From positions 38,052 through 102,051 of the forward strand of contig NW_006767456.1 in the NCBI RefSeq assembly GCF_000264995.1: a stretch of 64,000 nt of DNA, given 5' to 3'. The notes beneath the pieces are model-generated. The model was not told where the DNA came from and searched no databases. It saw nothing but the letters and a program-made list of their open reading frames with translations. The stretch's first letter is position 1. Each line of letters begins with the position of its first letter. This DNA comes from Punctularia strigosozonata HHB-11173 SS5. Taxonomy: Eukaryota; Basidiomycota; Agaricomycetes; Corticiales; Punctulariaceae. The translations under genes and the position numbers were made by a program. Of the stretch, positions 39,669-49,600 are shown one piece after another.

Positions 39669-40577
39669 TAGTGTACTTACGCTTATTCTTCGCATCAGCG
39701 AGGCAATACCAAGGGCCAATGCACTTTGTGGGACCCCAACCAAAACGTCGAACTCAGGCATAACCAGGAGGTGTGTGTTTATCTTTTGTTGGAATCCATA
39801 TAGCGGGAGCCAACAATCACATACAAGGTTACGCAAGCGGCGAAGAAGGCGCTTGAGGATTATAAACGCGCCAATCCGGAGACAGATACCGCTGCTATCA
39901 AGGTGGACATGCCTCCTGCTCCAGCTGCCGGTACCTCCGCCCCTGTACCCGGTCGCCCCGCATATCCTCACGGGATGGTTGGGATTATGGCTGGGATGCC
40001 GCCGCACCATCAAATGCAAGCACATTTGGCGTATGACCAATTCCTGGCAGCCCGACCCCATGCAGGGCATGCAGAGGCAGTGCAAAGGCAGAGAGAGGTA
40101 CATCAAATCGCAATGCAGGCGCGCGTGCAGCAAGTGCAGCAAGTGCAGCAGATGCGAGCGCAACTGCGAGCCGGGCGAGAACAGGCCTTGAGGGCCGAAG
40201 AGGAACACGCGAGGAGACTGCATGAACAGGCGCTGCTCCTGCAATTACACGCTGCTCAGGCAGTCCGGCCCGCCCCACACGCCCAACGAGCTCCCGCGGT
40301 TCATGGTGGAGCACATGTGGATGCTGGACAAGAGACATTTCGGGCAGCCATGCGCGCGGGATTACCCGTCGGCGGTGCTGGACCTCACGCTGTGCCTGCG
40401 GGCGCTCACGGGGTGCGGATGTACGACGGACCTTTCCTTCGGGGCCAAGTTGCGCCTCGGCCAGCGATGGCTCCGTTACCGGTCCCGGCTCGTATGCCAG
40501 GGATGTATGGTCCAGAGCCTGCGCGCGTTCCAGGACCCTTTGGTGTCCAACATAATCAGGTGCCGTACGGCCCTTGA
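39669..40577 (+). pseudogene. Second, truncated copy of the RBR ligase 3' end
   Basis: The contig right of the gap opens inside the same intron and repeats the RBR ligase C-terminal coding sequence without a visible change. It switches after VPYGP to unrelated sequence with an immediate TGA. No RING domains are present on this side. The exact identity and the position at a contig end make an unresolved overlap or a second allele more likely than an ancient duplicate. Confidence 0.8.
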
Positions 40578-41076
40578 ATCGAGACATGCGGCCCCTAGTT
40601 TTCGGTGGCACGCATTCGTACACCTTCGAATAATGGCTATAATTCTGCTCTTTGGGTTTATGGTCTTCTCGGGTGCAACCGAGTCGGAGCTACTTTACCT
40701 TTATCTGGATCCATTGGACTGCGTGGTCTCTTCATCATGGCAGAACATCCCCTCATATGATATGCTCAAATTTTAGCACTGAAGCAGCTCGTTTTGACAC
40801 GTCATTGCATGTTCGAACCCGACATTGCCATATAATACATGTGTAGCCATGCGTTTCGATTTGCTCACTTATCATCTCGGGTCAGTGGGGGGTAGATTAG
40901 AGATCCGTGTAGCTCATCGTCGCAAACATTACAATGATATGATACGCCGTTATTGCTGCTTCATAAATACTACTTGCTAGAAAAGTCGCCCAGACGGATT
41001 TCAATATCCTCACCTCAAACGGACGCGGGACTGCATTTCTCTATCAACACCTCACACACCCTTGTTTACTCTGTAG
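40578..41076. other. Intergenic, nothing certain
   Basis: Unique sequence after the truncated repeat. The missing 5' part of the following DUF6533 gene should be here but no signature segment (LDxEVxxIW) is found. Confidence 0.4.
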
Positions 41077-41539
41077 GACCTTTGCATTGGAGGCGGCGTC
41101 GCTGCTGCTGACGGTGTAATGTTCGTTATTGTTGTGTGCAGCGGATAGGATCAGACTGGTGATGCGCGACGGCGTCTGGGCAGTCCTGGTCATGTTTGAT
41201 CAGCGCACCAATCCTGAACGATCTTCTTCAACGCGTAGTCTGACATTCAGATGGCAGTGGCCATCGTGCTCAACCCCATCGCATTCTTATACTTACTTTG
41301 CGGACGCCCTGAACGCCGTCGCATTCCCGTAGGTTTGATACTTGGCTCATATCGTAGATGACATGTGCCCGCTGACAAACATCCTTCATCGACACAGCTG
41401 GGCTTTCTCAATGTCCTCGTTCGCTGCCTGCCGGATCGTCCTGAACATGTACAATCTTCAGTTTGCCCCGACTGCACAGCGCCCGACAAGGCGTACACAT
41501 TTACGATTATACCCACCCCGGCGACCGACTCGGGCGTAA
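41077..41539 (+). pseudogene. DUF6533 membrane protein, C-terminal part only
   Basis: Exons give LEAASLLLT, then DRIRLVMRDGVWAVLVMF (the family's RDGvwa block), then a helix ending DALNAVAFP, then WAFSMSSFAACRIVLNMYNL, and a short basic tail. Splice borders are normal GT-AG. The N-terminal half with the EVxxIW signature is absent from the 500 bases upstream. Either the gene is truncated or its 5' part was lost at the contig junction. Confidence 0.65.
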
Positions 41540-42698
41540 CGGGCGAGGATCCGAAAGCGCATCGACATCGACCAAGATTGAGTTCACGACTCGGCTCGAG
41601 GGCAGGTTAATGATATATTACAAACCAGGGACAATTCAGAGCGTAGATGCAGACGAGCCAGACGGAAATAGGCACGGATGCGACCTCGAGGCAGGTTCGC
41701 GACGCGGAGATCACCGAGGAGCCCAGAACGGGTTGATCACACTACAATAACGATTAGTTCCCGTGGATGTATTGAATAGAGGGCTGCATTTGCTCGGCGT
41801 ACCCATCAGCTGAACTCCCATGCGTCTCGATCGACCCCGGGATTTGTCATCGCAGTGCCATCGTCCTTGTGCTCGCCAGGTCTGGAAGACCCGTGACTTG
41901 CGTCACGAGGGCCCTGCAAGCTTCCGCTAAGGTCGGGTTCGAGCGCAAGCCCTCTGCGCATTGCGCGAGTCCGCAGGCGGGCTTTGATGCCCATGCTGAT
42001 TTTCCCAGATATCATTGCTTTAACCTCCACGGCACCAACCACAGAGATTGCGCCGGATGCCGCCGCAACGCCCCCGGCTGCTTCCAGCATGGACCAAGTT
42101 ACTGGCATTTAAGCGCCCGAATAGCTCGAACCTGTTCCACCTCGGTTCATGTAGAGGATCACCGTATACGTGATCTGGTCAACACGAGAGCGCGAAAGGT
42201 TTGGCTAGCCGACGGATGAAAGAGATGTGATTCCCGAGCGTTGCTCTGATGGTACCGATATCGAAGCATCGAACTGGCGGTTCGCGAACTTGTAGTGCAG
42301 TAGACGGGAGCCCGAGCTACGTGATGGTAAGCTCGTGTCGCGCCGATATCGCAGGACAGAAGCAGGAGGTGGCAAAGCGATGCCGGAAGATCGTGAGACC
42401 AGCGGGTATGGGATCCGATTTTCGGCTCGCGAGGCAGTCCCGGGTGCGACCGCTTTGGCGTACGCAGGGCCCTCGCGATGACGCTCGAATCCGGCAAGTT
42501 CGTACAGCAGGGGGTGTGATGAGTGCGCGATCGGAGGATCGGTGTGCGCGTGAAGTTTACGAGGCGCGGAGCCTCGACGACGACAGATCTGCGCGACGAG
42601 CGTTTCGCTGGAATATCGACATTGGGCGTATGCGATGTATTGCTTTCGTTTCCCGCTTTCACGCGTCTTCGTGCCCGCCCAACGCACGCGCCGCGATT
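41540..42698. other. Intergenic, no supported gene
   Basis: A minus-strand frame at 42108-41806 starts MPVTWSMLEAAGGVAAASG and holds one hydrophobic stretch, but has no family match or promoter evidence. The long plus-strand frame entering from 42249 is the shadow of the next gene. Confidence 0.4.
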
Positions 42699-44402
42699 TC
42701 ATGGGAATGGCCGGGGTCCATCGTGCGAGAGGACGCTCCCGGGCTGAGACGCAGATCCGGCGGCCGTCGTCGACATGTCGTACTCTTCGCGCATGTCTTC
42801 GTAGGAGTCGTGGCGGGGGCTAAACACCATGCTGCCCGCGTCGTCCCTATCGTCGGTCCGCTGGGGGAAGGGAGTGCGCCGGCTGACGAGGGTCGTGCCG
42901 CTCGGCTTTGGGAGCGGGAGAGAGGAGCTCGGGCCGTCGGAGTCTTCGTCGAGGTCGTCTTCCTCGATGGAGGCGAAGTCGGGCCGGGTGAAGGTGGTCA
43001 GCATGATGCCTTGGCCCATGGTGGTGAAGTAGGCGGAGGTGGCGGCGGCGTCCAGCGTGGTGAGTTGGTTGGTGTGGGTGGCGACGCGGCGCGGGCGGTG
43101 GTGCGAGCGGGCGCGAATGCGGTAGCGGGAGAGCGGGTCGGAGGAGTCGGCGGAGGAGTCGTCGAGGGTGTGCATGTTGAGCACGATGCGGCAGCCGGAG
43201 AAGGAGGAGATGGAGATCATCCATCTGGAGCGCGAGTGTGAGAGTCAGGTTGGGATATAGAAAGAGGGCAGGCACGTACGGGTAGACGATGGAATTGACG
43301 TTGTCGCGGAGGACGACGACGAGGATGTGGTGGAGCGTGATCACCACTGTGATTGTATCAAGGTCTAAGTGGACGGTAAGGATGGGGAGGATGAGAAGAT
43401 CACGTACTGAAGACGAGGGCGTAGGCCCAGGTGCCGTCGCGCATGAGGAGCGCCATGAGCGCGGTGCGACCCCATCCCGCGCGGGCGGCGACGACGAACT
43501 TGTACGCCGTGAGGAGGAACAGGGCGGACTGGAAGATGAGAGTGCCGATGCTGAAGGGAGACTGTGAGCGAGGACAACGGGGCAAAGTGAGGTGAAGGCA
43601 CTGACGCGAACCAGAGGATGGCGAGTGGAGTCTTGGTGATGACGCAGCGGCGGGTATACTCGTAGTCGGGTATGCTGGTGGCAAGGGCCCAGGACTGGGG
43701 GACGGACATGAGGAGAAATCGGAGTCGTGTCCGGCTACGGAACTCACCATCGCCCCTTGTGCGGATATCCAGAGAAAGGTCAAGACTCGCACAATCAAGA
43801 GCGAACGGTTATACAAGGCATACACTGCAGGAATAATTTTATGGAATCACCCTGTGAGCACGACAGTCGGACGGCGTACCTCGAATCATGAGCAACAGGT
43901 CGACGGCTCCTAAAGAAAACTGCAGTGCGACTCCCTGCCAGGCGAACCTATAGTTTCTGGGTCAAGCGCTTTCACGTTATATACAACGGCAGAGCACGCA
44001 CCATGCCGGACACGAAGGTAAGGCTGCTCTGACGCGGTCGCCGATGACTCTGCAACGATGCCGCGGGGTCAACGAGGCGCGTCTATGGGATGTATCACCT
44101 CGCACGTAGGACTCACTCGATAAAAAGAACGAGGATAGCCATGTACCGTGCGGATAAGAAAATCCATTTCGTCCACGACCACCGCGGTTTGCTGCAAAAG
44201 GGGGCCGGTTGAGTACCCGCGGCACGCGAGGGAATAACATAGAGAGAAATGGCGCAGCGCCCACACGCAAGGCGTACCTCCAGATCCACTCGACCTCCTC
44301 GTCCAGGCTGGTGAGCGTCTGCCAGACGAGGAAGGTGAAGGCGGCGAGGGTCGAGCTGTCGACGATCCGCTCCGCCCAGCGGTGCTGCTCGAGCGCCGTC
44401 AT
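42699..44402 (-). CDS. DUF6533 integral membrane protein, fourth locus
   Basis: Start MTALEQHRWAERIVDS at 44402, followed by AAFTFLVWQTLTSLDEEVEWIW, the family signature. Later exons: KPRWSWTKWIFLSARYMAIL, a helix YALYNRSLLIVRVLTFLW, SIPDYEYTRRCVIT, LIFQSALFLLTAYKFVV and GWGRTALMALLMRDGTWAY, then HHILVVVLRDNVNSIVYP, and WMISISSFSGCRIVLNM. The tail of about 150 residues is polar, with an acidic run (EEDDLDEDSDG) and many Ser/Pro-Ser sites, so cytosolic regulation is plausible. Seven predicted helices, short introns, complete. Function unknown. Confidence 0.85.
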
Positions 44403-44962
44403 CGGCGGGCAGCGGGAGAGCGAGGAAGTCGAACACCAAAGTCGTTGTGGAAAGAGAACTATATGTATGGCGAGTTCGAATCCGGCAGCGCAGTGCCTTG
44501 GATGGGCGGCTCGATGCAGGAGGCTGATACGTGCGATGATCACGGAGCGACCACACGTTGGCAACCGAAGGCAGAGGACTCAAATATAAAAGTCAAGAGG
44601 AAGGAGTGGGAGCGACGCTCACGGCCATCGCATTCCTTCTTGACGGAGTTTATCAGCATTTCCTGGACCTCGTCGTCAACGACAGGCCCCGCAGGCGGGC
44701 GGTGGCCAACGTCTTCTCGCGTCATCCCCGAAAAGGAAGAATCGGCGGCATGTGCCAGATCAGGCAACTCCGCCGCGCCCCGTGACGCCGGATCGACGGA
44801 AGGGACAGCACACGCGACTCGTCGCCCACGCTGCCTTTTCTTCCGAGTACCTTGCTGGCCCCACGTCCATCCCCGCGAGCCAACTGATGCTGTGCCTGCC
44901 TCGCACGCGCTCCAGTCTTCATATGAACGCTGCATAAACTGCACACCGGCCGACGTCCATGG

Positions 44963-45031
44963 CGATCCTACTCTTATCTAGCGTCCTTCGTCGAGGCCCT
45001 CGACGAAGGACGCTAGATAAGAGTAGGATCG
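44963..45031. repeat. Perfect inverted repeat, 34-bp arms, 1-nt centre
   Basis: Bases 44963-44996 are the exact reverse complement of 44998-45031 with a single C between. This is a near-ideal hairpin or cruciform. The arms contain no obvious motif or coding sequence. Confidence 0.95.
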
Positions 45032-45065
45032 AGCTCCTGTCTAACAGTACAGGAGCTCGATCCTA
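45024..45065. repeat. Perfect inverted repeat, 17-bp arms, 8-nt loop
   Basis: Bases 45024-45040 are the reverse complement of 45049-45065. It overlaps the right arm of the previous palindrome by 8 bases, so the block TAGGATCG or its complement occurs three times in alternating orientation. Confidence 0.95.
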
Positions 45066-45167
45066 CCCGCTCCCGCCCACAAAGCGAGGCATATCCGCTA
45101 CATCCGCTCGTTGCACCCGGCCTCCGCACCCTCCTCGACGTTTCTCCTCGATCACCTCCGTCGTACG

Positions 45168-45174
45168 TATAAAA
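45168..45174 (+). promoter_or_regulatory. TATA box
   Basis: TATAAAA about 130 bases upstream of the chosen ATG at 45306, followed by a C/T-rich leader, typical of a strongly expressed or regulated fungal promoter. Confidence 0.5.
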
Positions 45175-45305
45175 AAGTCCTCGGTTTGCTTCTAGCTAGA
45201 ACCCGCAACCGCAACCGCCTCTTCTCTCCTCGCATCCTTGACGGCCTTCTCAAAGCAGCAACAACTCCTCGCAAAGCTCCGGTAGCTTCATCCACCCTCG
45301 TCAAC

Positions 45306-46136
45306 ATGCATCAGAACTCGCGCGTTCGCAAGACTCTCCTCGCTGGTCTTGGACACGGCCGACCTTCTGGCCCTTCCACCAGACCCCGCAACCACCAGCG
45401 CTCCTTCGCCGTCTCCTTCGCCGGGCCCAGTTCGCCTCCTACCCCTATCGCCGGTTCAGAGGAGGACACGCTCTCGAACTCGAGCTCGAGGTCGATCTCC
45501 ACCGCCAAACGCGCCCCACCCAAGTCCAAAATCGTTCATCACTCCAAGGACGCCGACACCACGCAGCGCCTTCCCCCTAACCAGCGCCACGCCCAGTCCA
45601 TCGCCCGCGCGGCGCGCAGCATGCACACGATGCGCCAGCCCACAGGCACGAGTGGCCTGCACACCATCTGCGAAGAACCGGAGCCCGCCTCGCCGTCGCC
45701 CGCCATCCAGACCTCCTTCGACATCTTCGACATACCCGCCCACCTCGGCGCCTCACCCTTATCTCTTCACCGCCTCGCCTCGCGCCGGCAACACCACCAC
45801 CAGCATACCCCTGCCGCACCCTCTCCCCTCTCGCAGCACTCTTCCTCTTCCTTGTCCCCCGCCACCCCGTCTTGCAGGGTCGGCGTCGGGCTCGGGCTCA
45901 TCCTCGACAGCCACATCGCCAACAGCCCCCTGCGGCCTTCGCCCACGCACGCTCATCACGCACACGCGCGGTCTCTCGGCTCGACGTCCACTTCGGCTTC
46001 GGTTTCGCCGGCGGCGGGACTTGGGATTTACGTCAACGCGGGCGAACACGACATGTCGCACAGCCTGGCGTCGCACTCGCGAACGCTGTTCGACGGGCCG
46101 AGCGGGTCCAAGCCGCGCATCCTCTACACCGGTTGA
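45306..46136 (+). CDS. Ser/His-rich protein of unknown function
   Basis: An intronless frame. The ATG at 45306 (MHQNSRVRKTLLAGLGHGRP) is preferred over the in-frame start at 45111 because it lies the right distance downstream of the TATA box and starts a more ordinary sequence; this gives 276 residues. The protein is low-complexity: Ser/Pro clusters (SSSRSISTAKRAPPKSK), a His/Gln run (RQHHHQHTP) and a more conserved-looking C-terminus with GLGIYVNAGEHDMSHSLASH and SGSKPRILYTG. No domain, membrane segment or signal peptide is visible. Likely disordered and possibly phosphorylated. I do not recognise the family. Confidence 0.6.
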   Translation: MHQNSRVRKTLLAGLGHGRPSGPSTRPRNHQRSFAVSFAGPSSPPTPIAGSEEDTLSNSSSRSISTAKRAPPKSKIVHHSKDADTTQRLPPNQRHAQSIARAARSMHTMRQPTGTSGLHTICEEPEPASPSPAIQTSFDIFDIPAHLGASPLSLHRLASRRQHHHQHTPAAPSPLSQHSSSSLSPATPSCRVGVGLGLILDSHIANSPLRPSPTHAHHAHARSLGSTSTSASVSPAAGLGIYVNAGEHDMSHSLASHSRTLFDGPSGSKPRILYTG

Positions 46137-46369
46137 TCCGGTCGACGTTATCGCTTTCGTAGTGCTTTCCAAACCCTGCTTTCGAATCACTTTGTATCGA
46201 TAGCATAAAACGTTCAGTGTATCAATGCACTTGCAACCCTTTTTTCCTTCAAAGAACTCCGATCATTGAGCATACCCGTGATTGGTTCTAGGGGAGTGTC
46301 ATGTTTTTGCGTTCACGACAAAAGGTATTCCGGCACGACGTTATTCGACGAAGTATGGCTGAACTCTTC

Positions 46370-46402
46370 TGGACACTGGGAGGATTGAACTCCCGACCTC
46401 AT
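46370..46402 (-). tRNA. tRNA-Ala(CGC), 3' part of a gene split by a transposon
   Basis: Read on the minus strand this is the variable loop, T arm (GGGAG-TTCAATC-CTCCC, carrying the B box) and acceptor strand AGTGTCC plus discriminator A. Its 5' partner lies 5.6 kb away at 52031-52088. The 8 bases at 46395-46402 are the target-site copy. Confidence 0.85.
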
Positions 46403-46415
46403 CAAGGGGTAGACA
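46403..46415 (+). repeat. Left terminal inverted repeat
   Basis: CAAGGGGTAGACA, preceded directly by the 8-bp target copy. Confidence 0.92.
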
Positions 46416-46667
46416 CCGGCAGCTGCCGGTACGCCACTGGGTGGGTGGGTGGTCCCGGGCCCGCCGCTATCGAAACTTTGTACACCTACCAAATATGGTA
46501 ATTAGACCCCGTAATAATATTTTTGGCCTGCGCGGTGGCCAGCGAACGCGTCGCGAGAGCGCTCGCTCTGACTTCTATTCCCAAGCGTGCAATACTCACG
46601 TTTTCGAGGTGCGCCGGCATTCTCCTCTGTTATCGACTCTCATGAACGCGGTCCTAACGGGTAGACG

Positions 46668-49600
46668 ATGCCACAGGGTACGGCAACGGCGGACAAATGC
46701 CCGACGGCCAGGTGAGCTATTGACACTGTCAGCATTGACTATTCATGCTTACCAGTGCATCGCAACATAGGCAGGGTCTTCGGGCTCTCAGAACATCGAG
46801 GATGATGGCAAAACACGCCACTGCAAGCCTTGCAATCGTAGCATTGGCAAGAGTGGCGGCGAAGTAAATTGGATCCGGCATATCAACAGCAGCGAGCATA
46901 AGCGCCGTGCCGCGCAGCTGGAGAAGGAGACTCGAAACAAGACAAGACCCACGACATTAACAGCGTGGTTGACGGCACCCAGGGCGCGTTCTTCTCAAAT
47001 CTCGAACCCCCCTCCCCTTGCACATCCCCTCGCACCTGACACCCATATCATGATCGCCCAGGAAACTACCGCGCATGCTGCAGATCATGCTCACCCTCCG
47101 TCTGTCAGATCTTACCAGCAAACCATGAACGCGGACGTCAGTACCACAGCCAATAACCAACCCACGAACGGCATACCTACTGTGCAGCCAGCATCGTCGC
47201 TTTCGGCACCGGAATGCCCTGTCGCAATCAGCCTCCTCCGGAAGATGGAGGAACTTGAGGCGACGCTTCCTGAAGACATTCCGATCGCAACAATGGAGGA
47301 TGTGTTCTCCGGCCTTGAGGACAGCCCGTGCCTGCTGGAGGGCGATGAGCCGGAGATGGTCGTTGGGCAGGTGCTTCACCGTCTAATCGGGTACGCTACC
47401 TCTCCCGAGGCGTTGGTGCCGTTAATTCGACGGGGCTCGTTAGGCGTACGCCGCTTGATTGTATGGTTGCGGGTGTGGATTTGCAAGCACGGTCTCAGAG
47501 GGGATATCCTCGAGCCGCGGCTCGAACGGATCATGGCGGCTATGAGGCTATGGTGCGTTCATCGTGCGCCTACAATGTGATGACTTCTGACCTTCACCCG
47601 TAGTGGCGCATGGGATCGTACAACTGCAGAGTCTCCGATATCACCTGCGACCACCGTCGTCGACCTGACGAGGTCCCCACCATTACCACCCTCTGGAATA
47701 CAGGCTGTTTCGTCAAGATCAGCCCGCGTCATTGAGCATGCACGTACGGCGTGTCGAGGTTTCGAATTCCCAGTCCCAGAGGGCATGCCTTCTGCACTCG
47801 CCTACCCCTTGTCTCTCCACGCCATGATTGCACCACCTTGGTCTATGACCATAGCTGGATCTCTCATCACGATCACCTCCTTGTCATGCTCTGGAATTGT
47901 CTCGCACGATAGTCTGTGCCAGTCCTGTCATAATGTGCGAAATTCAGATCAGTATCAACTCATGCTCGGACGTCTGTACCACTGCAAGGACAATACACCA
48001 CATGGGTATTTGAACTGTGCTCAGCATCTTGACAAGCTGCGTCGCTTGAGCAAGAGGGTTAGGGAGTTGACGCTGGAAGGCTTCAACCAGGGACGCAAAC
48101 TGGCGGTGCGGATGCAACGAATCGACGACCTCAAGCGATATGTGATGCTCGTAGCCGAGGGCAATGTTTCCCGAATGCATATTGTTACGTCGGTCGCTCT
48201 ACGCCAGCACTGTTCACCAAATAAACTCGTGGAGAACATGGAGAAAGCGGCACGCGAGCTCTACAAGCCCAAAAGCTACTCCGAAGCGGAATTCAAACAG
48301 TCATACGTTCTGTACAGGATAGGTGGATATCGTGTAGCTGAGTTCGCCCATCGCACTCGTGGTTTGCCTTCTGTCCGTCAAACGCAAAGAAAAATTGATG
48401 CTCCAGCAATCCGTGTCTCTGCGGGATTCCCAACCGTTGAGGAGGTTAGCGAAAACTTTGGCACATTCTTCAAAGCACGCCAGATAGATGTCGCACAGAA
48501 TTCATTGACAATCAAGACTCTCGGTGCTATCCTCATGTTCGATGAGCTGGCAATTCTCAAGCGACTTCATTGGGATCCGCTCGATAACTGTTTCAAGGGC
48601 ATCTGTCGCGAACATGAGCGGGAGCTTCCAACTCTCGAGTTCAACTCGATGAACGAAGCTAAAGTACTCGAAGAGGCACTCCTCCAAGATAAAGTGCATA
48701 TTGGCTCTGAAGTATGTATAATTGCCGCCTATGAGTTCGATCCTATGTTGATTTCACAATTGACCAGGCAACCATGGGTGCACTCAGCGTGATATCTGAT
48801 GACCCTTCACTGTATTCTGCGAAGGTTATCATGATTTCGCCGACATGCAAATGTGGCGAGTCTGTCAGTAGGCATGCGGACTTGCTGGATGTAGTTTATA
48901 AGGCTGCATCGGAAGGTGCAAAGGCTTTGAGATTCTCAATATATAGCCTCGCCTCTGATGGAGATTCACGACGTCGGCAGGCTCTATTCAAGCTGACAAT
49001 GACTCATGAGCTCTCGCCGGAGGACGACTTGGAGCTCTATCGTCACCTTGCGCGCATGGACTTTTTCCCTCTCTGGTGCGGAAGGGATAGCATAACATCA
49101 AGCTTCGACTTCAAGCATGCTCAGAAGCGTCTCCGGAATACTCTGCTGCGCGAGGCCGGCGTTACAATCCGAGGAATCCATATCACAAAGCCAATCATTC
49201 TCAACCACCTCATGTGTACACCAGAGCTTATGCTGTCAAAATCCGCCGCCGAGTCACTGTTGAATGCAGCTGACCGTCAGGATGTCGGCCTTATGTACCG
49301 CCTCCTAAGGGCCCTGTATAACTTGCCACCTCCAAGCATCGAAGATTCTCCGATCTTTGCCGCAAATCGTCGAATACTCCGGTTGTATGGCAAGCTTGGA
49401 ATGCGCCTCCTTCGTCCATACACGGATGCTACGATGAGTTTGAGCCAGCAGCTCACCGATCTCAGTGCTGCATCGCTGGTTCTATTTGAACTCTATGGTG
49501 TCGACAAAGGCAGCTTCATCCCTGTCCAGCTATACTCGGATCTTCAACACGAGATACAAAATGTTTTCTTCACTGTGGCGAAGACGAAGCGTGACAATCC

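Larger units (their letters stand above)
44403..45305. other. Intergenic with palindromes and promoter
   Basis: Divergent promoter space between the DUF6533 gene and the Ser-rich gene. It contains two overlapping perfect inverted repeats at 44963-45065 and a TATAAAA box at 45168-45174. No coding gene supported. Confidence 0.5.

Noticed and set aside
38284-40244. Minus-strand frames in the RBR tail and across the gap, including 299 residues with Xs
   Set aside because: Shadow of the Gln-rich exon; the part over Ns has no sequence.
42249-43241. 330-residue plus-strand open frame
   Set aside because: It lies antisense to the last exon of the DUF6533 gene; GC-rich Ser/Asp codons on the other strand give a long Gly/Val/Arg-rich shadow.
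44963-45065. Palindromes as a CRISPR array or Rho-independent terminator
   Set aside because: No spacer-repeat periodicity, and the host is a eukaryote.
45349-46203. 284-residue frame overlapping the Ser-rich gene
   Set aside because: Pro/Ser/Arg-only composition and no upstream promoter; the frame from 45306 fits the TATA box better.
46370-46402. tRNA-like T arm as a SINE end
   Set aside because: The matching 5' tRNA half on the other side of the transposon shows a split tRNA gene instead; there is no SINE body or A-rich tail.
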